Assembly: GCA_030142905.1 (NCBI GenBank)
Contig: JASJOG010000082.1
Coordinates: 583,501-647,500, forward strand
Direction: 5' to 3'
Source: Heliopora coerulea
Lineage: Eukaryota > Cnidaria > Anthozoa > Scleralcyonacea > Helioporidae
Length of the DNA stretch: 64,000 nucleotides
Part shown: piece by piece, positions 1 through 10,670 of the stretch
Layout: the number at the start of each line of letters is the position of its first letter
How positions within the stretch are numbered: position 1 is the stretch's first letter
The notes under the pieces: model-generated
What the model saw: the letters and a program-made list of their open reading frames with translations, nothing else
What the model was told of the DNA's origin: nothing
The model's database searches: none
Translations under genes and position numbers: made by a program

Positions 1-2626
1 CTTTAGGTTGGATATTCCTTCTTTCACTCTGTCACTCCTTCGTTTAACTTCATTAAGATTCTGTTGTAAATTCCGTTTTTCTTGGGATGCAACGTCTTCC
101 ACGAACCCATAATCATGTTGGCGATGGTCTACCATAGTACAATCTCTACAGATGGTCGTTTGACATGTTCTACAAAAAAGTCTGATAACTTCTTCTTTAT
201 GTTTTGTGCATCTTATTTTCTCAGCAACACTCACTGGACCTGCACTGGATTTTAGCTCATGCATGCTTGTAAGTCCATGATGTTTTGTTGGACGCGATTT
301 TCTATGAAATTCCGAGCAGGATTGACAAAGAAACATACAGCATTCCTTGCAACGGGTCTCAGCCGCATTGTCACTTTCACAGTTGTCACAAACAATCCTC
401 TTGCCCTTCTGGTCATTCGTCAAAGCCATTGTGGCTAAGAGATTATTGATGAAAAAATTGGAAGGCAGGTCAGAAAGATTCTGTGGATCGTTAACCTATG
501 ATAAGAAAAGTTATTAAGACACAAGTTAAATGTAATAACATTTCACACTAGTTCTTATGGCGTGGTCAATTTCCCCGATGACAGTATGCGAATGTCAAGT
601 GACCAATCAGAAGCGTTCGAAGGTTCTGGGTCAGCCGAAAAACGTGTTTAAAAGGCTTAGCTGGGGTCGATGAGATTTTATAAAAAGGTTGATTGTTCCT
701 TTCAGTTTTACTCACTTAATAACTTCAATACTCCAACAATTGTATTTGATAATCCCAAATTTGCATGAGGGTTGGGGTACATTCCCCACCCACCCAGTAT
801 TTACGTCACTGTTGAAAACGGATGAAACCAATTCAACTTCATGGACTTTCCTGACCTAATTGCTTATACAAAAAAAATATCTTTGATAAGTGAGTATTCC
901 TGATCTATTTTTATTTGAGATTTTGCCACATTCTCTATGTTAAATATACCTGAAATTTTATCCCTGGCAGTCGAATACAAATCTTTGCCCTCGGTACATA
1001 CATCCGCCATTTTTGACATTCAGCCGATATCATTGTGTATTTAGCTGTTTTTGCTGTTGTAGAAATACAGATTTATGTAACGAAGATATAGTGCGTACAG
1101 AGAAGTGCCGTACCAAGTGTGTGTGCGTGTGTGGGGAGGTATAACAACCTCCCAATGAAATGATAAAGGGGCCCCCTATTTCAGACTTTCAGTGATCAAA
1201 GTTCCGATATCGGTTATGACAGGCTCCTATTTCAGTGACTAAACTCCCCATATCAGTTATGTAAAGGCCCTATTCCAGTGACCGAACTCTTATTCGACTC
1301 CTTAATATCAGTTGTAGAGGACCCCCATTTCATAGCACGCGTGCTGCGCAGTCTAAGTATTAAAGGCCTTATTTCAGTGACCAAAGTACCCTATATCAGT
1401 TACAAAAAAGACCCTTTTTAAGTGATCAAAGTCCCTTAAACCAGTTGCAAAAGGCCTCTATTTTAGGGACCAAAATCCCCAGATTTCTTAAGAAGATTTC
1501 CTACTTCAGTGATCAAAGTTACCGTTTATCAGTTCTGAAGACAAGACCGCGCCTGAGCGGCAGGTGTGACATTGCAGAATTTCAATTCTATGTTAAAATT
1601 CCGAAAGTTGAAATTAAAAATTGTAATGATTGTTTTAGTAGATTATAGTGGGCAACCGGACCAGTTCACATGCATTTAGCTTTCTGAAGAAACGCATTCC
1701 GGTAGGAAGCCCAAAACCTTAATAGACCCCAATGATCAACTCTTCGGCATGGAACTGGTGTGGAACATACAGGTAAAGTTTTTTGTGTGCCGACTTAACC
1801 AACTTATTTCTGGTAATGACAACAAATTTATGTAATAACCAAGATATTGTGTGCATGGAGCATACAGGTAAAGTTTTTTTGTGCGCTGACATATTATCGT
1901 GATGTCCGGCACAACGTCATCAGAAAACTTAAGGATTCCTTAATTTTTGTGATAATTTATATTATGCTATATTTTTGAAGATACCGTAATTTAAATCAGA
2001 ACTGCTATCTAGGAAGATATATGCATGGGATTATTCACCAATCAAATTTTAACCAATTCATTATAGTTTTAATGTATCTTTGAGGCATTTTTCACTCCAA
2101 AAAAAGTCGATATTTCAGGCACTTTTCGAAAATTTTTAAAATCCATAAACACCTTTTTAGGGTAAAAAAGTCAAGACTCCAATCACAACTTAAAAAATAT
2201 TGCAGCCTAAAAAGATATGAAAATTATAGGACTTTTCTTTTAATATAACGTCATGATCACGTCATAATAATACGTCATCAAACAATACAACTTAACGCAC
2301 ACGTAACATGTACAAGTTGTTGCAGTTAGTTTTTAAATTTGTGCAAGACTATGAGTATCTATGTTGTTTCTGACCCTCCTTAGCAATGCTTGAATGTCTA
2401 TGAAGCTAAATATAAAACTATAATGCCTCTGAACGTTTGTTCTCACCTTAACTTCCGTTCGGCACTTTGGGCAAGTAATATTCTTTGACTTTGCACTCCT
2501 GGCCAGTTTTGCAAGACATTCATGACAATAGGAATGAAAGCAAGGTAGAAATTTGGGATCTTTAAATTGCTCCAGACAAATCGAGCAAGTCAAATGTTCT
2601 TCAACTTGTTTTCGCAGGGATTCCAT
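1..2626 (-). CDS. TRIM-family RING/B-box E3 ligase A (3' end outside window)
   Basis: Two exons are visible. Exon 1 (2447-2626) encodes 60 residues from an ATG at 2626. It carries a C3HC4 RING finger (Cys14, Cys17, Cys29, His31, Cys34, Cys37, Cys52, Cys55) and ends at a clean AAG|GTGAGA donor. Exon 2 (1-495) opens after a TCATAG acceptor in phase 0 with VNDPQNLSDLP. It then holds two B-boxes (CDNCES..., CTKHKEE...FCRTC...CRDC...DHRQH) and the start of a coiled coil, and the frame is still open at base 1. RING, B-box and coiled coil in this order are the TRIM tripartite motif, whose members are normally ubiquitin E3 ligases; the C-terminal domain that sets the target is outside the window. Gene B at 11699-16471 has the same exon 1/exon 2 junction and a related linker, so the two are paralogues. 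A possible 5' UTR acceptor (TTCTAG) lies about 25 bp upstream of the ATG. All RING ligands are intact, so this copy looks functional. Confidence 0.88.
1172..1530. repeat. degenerate minisatellite in TRIM-A intron
   Basis: About seven diverged head-to-tail units recur here. Each is built around a phrase like ATTTCAGTGACCAAAGT, followed by a short C-rich stretch, ATATCAGTTA and an A/G run. Unit length varies from roughly 40 to 65 bp. It lies within the 1951-bp intron of TRIM gene A. The rest of that intron (496-1171 and 1531-2446) shows no coding signal. Confidence 0.6.
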
Positions 2627-4469
2627 CGTAACTACACATACAGCCTAGAAGTCAACAAGGGGTCGAACAAAGAATGGAAATTTTAGACAATGGGTCACGT
2701 AGTTGATTTGCAAGGTCGATAAGAGAAATAACAGAATTTCTTATAAACATAGACGAAATGCAATGCTGTATTGGGACAACCCGTGGTATAGTGGGGCCGA
2801 CCTGACAGGGGGACAATTCATGCAACTGTCCCAATAAAACAACTCCTTCTGAGCCACACTAGTTGTGCATGGTATATTCAATGACTACGGTTATTCGAAC
2901 TTACGCCTCGATTTTACGCCAGAGAATTTGCAAATCAAAGAAAAAGTAAAACCAACTGAAGAACAATCTTTTGCGACAAAATGGGCCGACAAAATTCGCT
3001 ATGGGGAAAGCTATCCCCTGTCTCACCGGCCACTGTGCTACTGGTCAGCTGTTTCAAACCTGCACAGTTTATCTGGTGGATCAGAGTCCTAGAGTGAGAA
3101 CTGAACTACTCATGCTTTAAATGGGCAAACTTAAATTTTATCCATGGAGTAGTGCTGTATCGTAAACGACTTGCGATTCGACAGATAAATTTGAACTCTG
3201 CTGTTTGAAATATGGGTAATAGTGTACATCCATCCGGGCTTATCTGTCGGATAAGCTCCAGGCTTCATAAGACCAGGCTTCATAAGACCAGCTGTAGGTA
3301 AATGTTGTACTTGAACTGTTGCACTAGACTGATGTTCCGATAAATCGAGAATATATATTGCTTTATGTTCGACCTGTAAGACATTGATCCCTTTTCATCG
3401 AGTTCTTTCTAAAATTTAAGGACGTCGAGAATTTCAGAAGAATTTCATCATTTATGTCAGCAACCGCTTGTAAATCGCAGGCACAGCACCGCAATAGATT
3501 ATGATGGACAGAACCACAAGGTGGAAGTTCACGCCATTATCGAGAAAATGAGAGAATTGAAAACGAAAGTAATTATAACTTCTGCACAACTTAGTTTTAC
3601 GGTTAAACGTAACAAGTTTTGCAACTGAAATTGAACGTTAGCCACTACATAACAGGGTAAACCCAAAAGTAATTTACTACAGCTACAAAAATAAAGATTT
3701 AGATGGAATGAAGAGTCTCAAATGCCCGTTGTCTTGGATTGCGTAAGATCATAGACCTTAAATCGGATACTGAACAAAGCATATTCATCCCAATTGGCAC
3801 CAGCACAGCATTCTTTTAAAATGACATACGAAATGGCGTACTAATGATGGAATATTCCTTCAATTCAGCTATAACAGTTTCACTTGCTATTCACGAATTG
3901 CGCCACAATGAAATTTGTTCTTGTTGTCAGTATAGGACTGTTTGATAATGGCGGCGTACCCCTATTATACTAGGACGAGCCATGCGTGCTTTCATCGCAT
4001 TCATATCACACTGTATGATTATGAGCCAGAACTTCAAAACTCAACCATATCTAAAACCGAATTGGGGCGCTTTGCGAGGTTATGAATTAACGATGAAACA
4101 GAGTACATAAACGTATCAGACGACTGTCAATTTAAGAGGTATGATTTAAAAAATGTTTACAACCAATTTTCTTACCTTTGCGTTTAAACTTATCGGTGCA
4201 AATGACTATAAATTGACGTGATTTGTTTAACCACAAACGCCTTTGAACACAAGTTGGGACGAAGAGAACACCTTTTTCGTCAACACGAACTTTTGTTGAC
4301 TCTAGCTTATAACACATCCCCCTCATGTGACCTTGACGTCATGCTCTTGTGTGATTGGTCAAATCATAATTGAGAGCAAAACAGTGTAAACATATTCTGA
4401 AACCGCCTTCATATTTATGTTCGGCTGTGCAAAAATTCATATTTCATGTTTTAAATCCTATTAATCTAA
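2627..4469. other. intergenic, nothing recognised
   Basis: This is the upstream side of TRIM gene A. Short open frames at 2865-3092 and 4132-4326 resemble nothing I know and have no convincing splice context. No clear repeat or RNA gene was seen. Confidence 0.4.
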
Positions 4470-4623
4470 GTGTTAAATCGTTGCGCAGTTCCTTTCTGTA
4501 TGAGTCGATACAAGTCTAGTTCAGGTATTCCTTTTCACTGTTTTACTTTACCGCTAAAGAAGCCGAGGTTACTCAAACTATGCCCGTGCAGTGAATTAGA
4601 TGTGACTGAACGCATACCTGTTA
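4470..4623 (+). pseudogene. THAP-type zinc-finger N-terminal fragment
   Basis: The frame reads CAVPFCMSRYKSSSG then IPFHCFTLPLKKPRLLK. This matches the start of a THAP DNA-binding domain: a C-x4-C pair, a basic/Ser-rich loop, then an F-H-x-F-P-like segment and a basic stretch. There is no ATG before the first cysteine (the frame opens at GTG), so a start exon would have to lie upstream. The frame runs directly into the left terminal inverted repeat of a MITE at 4624, and I could not find the downstream C-x-x-H half of the finger. It may be an exon of a host gene or a remnant of a THAP-bearing P-element-like transposase. The THAP resemblance is moderate. Confidence 0.45.
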
Positions 4624-5290
4624 GACCCCGTTCACACCACGCCGGTTCGAAAAAGTAACAGCAAAACACCGTTCTGTTCGCACGAATCCGTGATAATTTA
4701 ACGACGATTTTGGGTGTGTTCACACCACTCCGGACTATCTGCAAGGTTGTTTCGAACTTCCGGTTCAGTGTGGTAATTTTTTAATTATCAAACGTTTCTC
4801 TGCCTAACGAAAGTCTTCGTGCCATTTATCTTACGCAGAATAACCCAAAAGAATATTATTCCACCAAATGGTACCACTTTCCTGTCTTAGCCAAACCTTC
4901 CAGCTTTCCATGCCGATCTCCTGGCACGAATTTGCTTTATTGAATCAAGTACCGTTTGCCCTGTCTTGTCTGAATGCCACATTGTAATTGCTGTTGTATG
5001 AATTATATATTTGTCGAAAGAGCGCTGCAGATACTCAACAAATATAGTCCAAAATGTTAACGAAAGAGGATTGGAAACTAAAACGTAGTGAAGGAGTAAC
5101 GGCAAGTGTGTTCACACAACGCTGCTAAGGGTTCCGGTTTCATTTCACACCATTTAGAAATCGTTTTCAAAACGCTCCGGTTGAAGTGACGTTTTCACAC
5201 AATGTCGATCCGGTGCCGTGTAAACGCAACGGGATTTTGTGACTTTTTAGCGCCGTTTTCAAATTACTCCGGTGTCGTATGAATGGGGTC
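4624..5290. mobile_element. PIF/Harbinger-like MITE, TTA target duplication
   Basis: Terminal inverted repeats begin GACCCCGTTCACACC on the left and, reversed from the right, GACCCCATTCATACG. Both sides are flanked by the direct trinucleotide TTA (4621-4623 and 5291-5293), the TWA-type duplication expected of PIF/Harbinger elements. No transposase frame is visible in its 667 bp, so it is non-autonomous. It interrupts the THAP-like frame. Confidence 0.72.
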
Positions 5291-5368
5291 TTAATGAAAT
5301 CACTCGGCCTGACAATGACAGTCCCGGTGGACTTCAGCTCTTGTTTGAAGGTTGTAGATTGCAGAGTA

Positions 5369-6367
5369 CACTCAATCCTCCTTTATCCGGGCACCCTGGG
5401 ACCAGGGACTGCCCATAACTCGGATACGCCCGTAACTCAGAAAAGTCACATGTAAAATGATTGTAATGGTTATACAGTTGTTAAAATAATGTTATACATA
5501 AACAGTATTTTACATGTATGTATGCAAAATGAGTGAATAAGTATAATACATGTACATTTAATTTCAACTGAAATATGATGAGATGCTAGTTTGATCCATG
5601 GGCTGGATGGCATCAGTAGTGTTTGGTGGAAGAAACATTGTTTTGATCTTACCATCATCTGATTGCAATGTTTCTGTTGATGGATGTGATGGGGCATTGT
5701 CTAGAAGTAGAAGTGACTTTAACGAGTGTAGTCTTCATCAACTATCATCTTTGCCAACTCGTCGCGGAAAGGATTAACAGCTGACAAGTCAGATGAAAGA
5801 ATTTCTCCTCTTAGCTGAATATTCTTGATCCCATGTCGTTTATTAAACTTTGTTAGCCATCTTGTGCTGCCTTTGAAGCTTTGTGAGTCAGCATCAGGAT
5901 ACAGCTTCGCGAAAAATGAACGTGCTTTCTCCTGTAAAAGCACACCAGACACCGGCGCACCTTTTGAGCGCTGCTGGCAAAACCATTTCCAACAGGCCTC
6001 GTCTACAAGATCAAACTTGGGATGACGAATGATGCAGCGCTTGTTGTTGGAGAACGATGGTGACTCGCTCGAAGCTATAGCGTCAGCTATTTTCTTTCTA
6101 TCTTTCCAAATGTCAGCAACTGTAGATTTTGCTACTCCAAACTTGTCACCAACAGTTCGCTGAGAAGTTCCTTTCTCGAGTTCTTTCACTATTTCTAGTT
6201 TCGTCTCTAGAGTCAGCACTGATCACTTTCGCTTTGCACATACAGCTGCTGTCGCCATTTTGACTACGTGCATGTATTAATTAATGATATCGCGCACGTG
6301 ACTATTTTAGTGCCCGTTAGATGGACGAGCCTGTATGTCAGACGTCCGGATAAAGGAGGATTGAGTG
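5369..6367 (-). mobile_element. internally deleted pogo/Tigger (Tc1-mariner) element
   Basis: Matching termini (CACTCAATCCTCCTTTATCC and its reverse complement) are flanked by TA at 5367-5368 and 6368-6369. The interior on the minus strand encodes a pogo/CENP-B-like transposase remnant (next entry). At about 1 kb it is shorter than an autonomous Tigger, consistent with an internal deletion. Confidence 0.9.
5570..6219 (-). pseudogene. pogo/Tigger transposase remnant (HTH + truncated DDE)
   Basis: The 5719-6219 frame encodes about 166 residues. It starts with a psq/CENP-B N-terminal helix-turn-helix (LETKLEIVKELEKGTS, then VGDKFGVAKSTVADIW), followed by a Tc5/CENP-B-type second HTH ending near STRWLTKFNKRHGI. 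After a stop, a different frame at 5570-5718 carries LLLLDNAPSHPS and MFLPPNTTDAIQPMDQ. These are the second catalytic Asp block and the downstream PPNTT..QPMDQ signature of the DDE_1 superfamily. The segment with the first catalytic Asp is missing, so the DNA-binding half has been joined to the late DDE core by a deletion. It cannot encode an active enzyme. Confidence 0.88.
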
Positions 6368-6492
6368 TATATTGAGCGACAGTGAGAAGGAAGAAAATCA
6401 GATAAAACCAAAAAAAAGAAAAACTACGTTCAGTCCTTTGAAAAACGAGCTCAATGAACTTAAAGCAAAACAACTTAATCCTATATGTGTAT

Positions 6493-6752
6493 AAAAACCT
6501 TGACCAGCCGACAACTTCAAAAAATATAAGAGAAAGCAAATTCCGAAAAAGAAGGCCATCTTTTAACTTAAGATTTAAGTTAACGAAAGATGAAAACTGT
6601 GAAATGATGATATTTCGATTTTATTGCAAAATCATCTTGGTCTGAAGATGATTTTGCAATAAAATCGAAATATCACCATTTCACAGTTTTCATCTTTCGT
6701 TAACTTAAATCTTAAGCTAAAAGATGGCCTTCTTTTTCGGAATTTGCTTTCT
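6493..6752. mobile_element. hairpin insertion, Penelope-like terminal repeat, 12-bp TSD
   Basis: CTATATGTGTAT occurs as a direct repeat at 6481-6492 and 6753-6764. Between the copies lie a 36-nt one-sided tail and then an almost perfect palindrome: arms 6529-6640 and 6647-6752, differing mainly by a missing TT and one or two substitutions. The loop contains a small hammerhead core. Tail, arms and loop match the layout of the insertions at 44550-45071 and 49162-49438, which begin with related tails (CCAGC.GACAA.TT). Confidence 0.75.
6639..6677 (+). ncRNA. minimal hammerhead ribozyme-like motif (HHmin type)
   Basis: The core reads CTGAAGA (6642-6648, fits CUGANGA). Stem II is GATTTT with AAAATC around a 5-nt loop, followed by GAAA (6667-6670) and UAUC. 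Stem I can form GGU/ACC. Stem III is reduced to about one pair, as in the small hammerheads described in association with Penelope-like elements, which cleave as dimers. Activity is untested. Confidence 0.6.
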
Positions 6753-8270
6753 CTATATGTGTATCCTCAGACAAACTGAATCTCAAATTCTATCCATTTG
6801 ATACACTGAGCATCTCCACAAGCATGATCAATTCCCATGCTGACTTCATACACACGATCCTTTCGCATCCCTGGCAAGTAGATACATTTTGTGGTAACCG
6901 TTTCGTAGCCCTTATTTAGTTAAAATTTACGAATAAACCTCTTCAATAGACATCTGATACGAAGATTCTTGATGTGACTTGAAGTCCTCAGTTTCCCTTT
7001 GTCTCCAGCCACGGCTTCAATAAAATAGTCAAACTGTGCCATAGTGTATGCTTGAAGGGCAGTGGTTACCGTTTTATCCTTTTGACATTGTTTTACGCTA
7101 AAGAAAAACTCGCCGCATTCATCAATATTACTGGCTTGATCGATCTCCATCATAATTTTGTTTAGATTGTTTCTGCCCTCAAAAGTAATTTAACCAATCA
7201 CAGATGGGCATGATGTCAGGTCATGTGAAGTGTTACAATGCTGATAATCTCTCTTTATATTCTCATTGGCTGAGGTGATATTTTTGCGATGTTAATGTGG
7301 GTTCATAAGGACGATTTTAATAGGGGACTAGTGACTGAATATGACTATGCTGCTCACCACGCATGCGTAGATAGGAATCTAACTGAATCGTGATTCTGTC
7401 ACAATACAACATCTAAGCTTAGGTCATATCTCATTTTCAAAAAGTCATATAACACAGAAGTTTTTTAAAATTCACTAAGTTCATTTAAAAAAATGCTGAC
7501 CAGACAACCTCTCCTAATATTTTACTGTCCATCATTCATCAGCAAAGTTACTTACGTCATCAAATTTTTAAAAAGTTCCCTGAAAAAGGGAAAGATAATG
7601 AGGGTTGTTATCATGGTGAAAATATGCCGAAATTCAAACGCTCTTATTATCATGGTAACAATGGAAAGCTGCATAGTTGGACAAACATCTCGTGCTTATA
7701 ATGCATCTGCCATTAGATTCACTCATGCAGTTATCCTAAAGACAGAAATGCCCACATATGAAAAGCGTACTGATTGTAACCAATAACAATAGAAACCGTA
7801 CGGTATAGGAAGTCATCTTATTGTCGAGAATCGCGCGAAGTCGCTTGATGATCTGAGTATCCTGGTTTGGTCGCTTGGTGATCAGACGAGTTCCTATTGA
7901 GACTTGCAACGACTTGGTCTCATCGAATACCATCAGCTGAGCCGTAACCAGTGTCTTCTGCGACTTCAACTTCGATGTGGCAATAACCACTTCGATAACG
8001 AGTTTTTCCGTGCAACTTTTCGTGTATGAAACTATGAATGCCGGAATTAAAGCAACAATCACCTGATCAAAAGCTGCGAGGAGACTCTCCCCCCCGATCT
8101 AAAGACTATTGTAATCCAAAGAAACTGCAGCACAGAGTTTATTTTCCATTTGGCTGTTTGGAGTTAAATTACAAGAACAGGCAGGTTGCCCACACTTATT
8201 TGCAGCCAAGGTCTGGCTTCTCTTTTCTACTAGTGATAAAGCAAATTTAAACTTAAACAAGAACTTTTTG

Positions 8271-9652
8271 TCGTCGTAGGATAAATATTAATGCCCAGCT
8301 CAAAATTCGAATGTGAATAGCCATAACAGGATAAAACACGATAAATAACAAAACATGTTAGTTTAGACAAGCTTTACTGACGTTTCGTTGCTAACGCGCA
8401 ACATTTTCAAAGTAACATAGATGATGGATAAGGTAAGGTTATAAATACGATATTTATAAGGTGTGAAAATTAATTAGTCAATGAGAGGAGAAAAGGTGTG
8501 AGAAAAGTAGAAGAGGAAGAGCGGAAGGAGAGAAGACTAATTAAAATAAGGCAAGCGGAACAGACCTGATGTTTTCATTAAGGACAGGCTTAAATTTATC
8601 AATGAGTAAACTCTCCCGAATGAGTAACTCAAGGGGCGAGTTACCGGACGAAATAATAGAAAAGTCATCGGCGGAGATGGTGTGATGAGAAGCTTTGGTG
8701 TGAGAAAGGATGCTAGACAGGCTAGTGTAAGATCTTTTCTTCCCCGTTAAAGGCGAGATTCCTAGGTGTTCAGAGATGCGTGTGTGTAGAAGGCGTCGAG
8801 TTTGCCCTATATACGATGCTCCGCAGCATCGACACGTGTATTGATAAACAACATGCGATCTCATTAATTTCGGAATAATATCCTTGAACCGGAAGAAACT
8901 AGACAGACGTTTGTTAGACTTAAAGATAACCCGTAGCTCAACTTGAGGAAAACAGGAGAGAAGTTTTGTTAACTGTGAACGGATTTGGAGGCAATGTTTC
9001 CCCGTAAATGGCATAGAAATTAATGAGATCGCATGTTGTTTATCAATACACGTGTCGATGCTGCGGAGCATCGTATATAGGGCAAACTCGACGCCTTCTA
9101 CACACACGCATCTCTGAACACCTAGGAATCTCGCCTTTAACGGGGAAGAAAAGATCTTACACTAGCCTGTCTAGCATCCTTTCTCACACCAAAGCTTCTC
9201 ATCACACCATCTCCGCCGATGACTTTTCTATTATTTCGTCCGGTAACTCGCCCCTTGAGTTACTCATTCGGGAGAGTTTACTCATTGATAAATTTAAGCC
9301 TGTCCTTAATGAAAACATCAGGTCTGTTCCGCTTGCCTTATTTTAATTAGTCTTCTCTCCTTCCGCTCTTCCTCTTCGACTTTTCTCACACCTTTTCTCC
9401 TCTCATTGGCTAATTAATTTTCACACCTTGTAAATATCGTATTTATAACCTTACCTTATCCATCATCTATGTTACTTTGAAAATGTTGCGCGTTAGCAAC
9501 GAAACGTCAGTAAAGCTTGTCTAAACTAACATGTTTTGTTATTTATCGTGTTTTATCCTGTTATGGCTATTCACATTCGAATTTTGAGCTGGGCATTAAT
9601 ATTTATCCTACGACTACGATTCCCGCCTGGTAAATCCTTGGTCAATATTTTA
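8271..9652. mobile_element. palindromic Penelope-like retroelement with GIY-YIG domain
   Basis: The left arm (about 8271-9000, minus sense) and right arm (about 9020-9620, plus sense) are near-perfect inverted copies. Both encode the Penelope C-terminal GIY-YIG endonuclease: VVYQYTCRCCGASYIGQTRR followed by LLHTRISEHLGIS. The minus arm also keeps the upstream linker (SCFPQVELRVIFKSNKRL, then FRFKDIIPKLMRS) that joins reverse transcriptase and endonuclease in Penelope elements. No reverse transcriptase remains, so the copy is 5'-truncated. It is bounded by AAGAACTTTTTG (8259-8270 and 9653-9664), with a 33-nt unpaired tail on the right. Its terminal repeat contains a hammerhead-like sequence in which the CUGANGA box has become TTGAAAA in both arms, so that ribozyme is probably dead. 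Confidence 0.88.
9023..9346 (+). CDS. Penelope-like GIY-YIG endonuclease domain, right arm
   Basis: This open frame of 107 residues starts at an ATG. It contains the GIY-YIG core (YQYTCRCC...SYIGQTRR), the conserved Arg of the R-x3-H-L block (TRISEHLG) and a C-terminal NENIRS segment, ending in TAA before the terminal repeat. The same protein is encoded on the opposite strand within 8541-9107. It is a fragment of a mobile-element polyprotein, not a host gene. With no reverse transcriptase it cannot transpose alone. The reading frame is intact in both arms, so the insertion or inversion is fairly young. Confidence 0.82.
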   Translation: MRSHVVYQYTCRCCGASYIGQTRRLLHTRISEHLGISPLTGKKRSYTSLSSILSHTKASHHTISADDFSIISSGNSPLELLIRESLLIDKFKPVLNENIRSVPLALF

Positions 9653-9737
9653 AAGAACTTTTTGACTCAGATTTAAATTTTCGGTCAAATCAGATTCCCA
9701 CTTTCGATGTCCAAAATACGGACCAGGAAAACTGACG

Positions 9738-9922
9738 GTCGTGGCTAGAAGGTATACCTGAGAAGGAGGATTAGGATTAAGATCAGGGTTAGGATAGGTA
9801 AGGATTAGCGTTGGGTATGGGGTTAGGATAAGGGTTAGTTCTAGCCCTAGCCTAGTCCTATCCCTAACCTTAATCCTGATCCTAATCCTTATCCTCCTCA
9901 GGAAAACCTTCTAGCCACGACC
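9738..9922. mobile_element. TTAGG-rich fold-back element with 11-bp direct flanks
   Basis: Inverted arms start GTCGTGGCTAGAAGG on the left and end CCTTCTAGCCACGAC on the right. Both are filled with degenerate GGATTAGGATTA / GGGTTAGGAT telomere-like repeats that pair with the CCTAA-type arm. GAAAACTGACG flanks the element on both sides (9727-9737 and 9923-9933). Unlike the Penelope hairpins it lacks a one-sided tail and a hammerhead core, so it looks like a separate class of MITE. Confidence 0.6.
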
Positions 9923-10439
9923 GAAAACTGACGTGCAAAACTGACCCAGAGTCCTCCACGAGCGACCATTTTGGCTTCACATTTAATCGGCCAGTCAGCG
10001 TGTCAGTGACACCAACAGAGTGCACCGCTTTGGCCTTACTTACATTAATCCGATGCAAATGGAATCTTTTCCACTTGTGTCTAATGACGTTCTTTTACAA
10101 GACTGTTTACTGGGGAACTGATCCGCCCATTTACAAGGGATCAAAGTGGGACTGTGGGAAGGGACTATGGATGGTAACCCTAGGGAGAGCATTTTCATAA
10201 GCAAACCACAACTGGTATGGATTTCTGATCGAGTTCAGGTCTCGTGTAAGCACTAGGTTGACCCATACCGGCTTGGGATCAGATCCGCTGCATCCGATCC
10301 AGTGATCCGATCCCAGGTAAACAAGGTTAGTTGGCGTAATTCAAATCAGATTATATCCCGCGTATCCTGTACCTACCTCATAAACCCTAAGTAGTCCTGT
10401 AACCCATGCAACAAACTTTTTACTCCAGTTTTTAATACA

Positions 10440-10670
10440 CCTTTTGCTGTTCATTACCAGAAAATATACTTTCATTAATACCAACCTCGAACTCATTAAC
10501 GCGAATATGCATTCATTTTCTTACATCGACACTCATTTATGCTCAATTCACATTTACCAGTGTTACCATCAATTACTAGCTGCACTAGCTCTGAACTTCT
10601 CTTACTTACCCGACAATCCACGGATAATACAGAAAAAATTAAATTGTTAATGATAAAAATTCCAGAAATA
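10440..10670. repeat. two dispersed-repeat fragments side by side
   Basis: 10444-10540 shares TGTTCATTACCAGAAAATAT and the following CCAACCTC.AACTCATTAACGC with 54055-54130 and, inverted, with 54780-54846. 10545-10670 is similar to 19270-19400 (shared ...TTTACCAGT..TAC, GGATAATACA, AAAATTAAATTGTTAA and CCAGAAAT.CTAGAA). Both are uncharacterised repeat families. Nothing coding is recognisable from 9934 to 11698. Confidence 0.55.

Larger units (their letters stand above)
7740..9720 (-). pseudogene. decayed TRIM SPRY-like fragment split by a Penelope element
   Basis: From 7740 to 8270 the minus strand is a clear relative of TRIM gene B around 11757-12290. Shared stretches include MIVALIP at the same frame break and the segments AGTTTATTTTCCATTTGGC and CAGCCAAGGTCTGGCTT, which correspond to 12140-12235. 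The homology stops at 8270 in AAGAACTTTTTG and resumes at 9653 with the same 12 bases, then ACTCAGATTTAAATTTTCGG, matching gene B at about 12275-12310. The 1.38 kb between is a Penelope-like insertion. Stops and frame breaks show it is dead. No RING or B-box sequence lies next to it, so it is a partial duplicate of the C-terminal SPRY-like pair. Confidence 0.78.

Noticed and set aside
8400..9540. Active hammerhead in the GIY-YIG Penelope element
   Set aside because: The core box is TTGAAAA in both arms instead of CUGANGA, so it is noted only as a degenerate motif.
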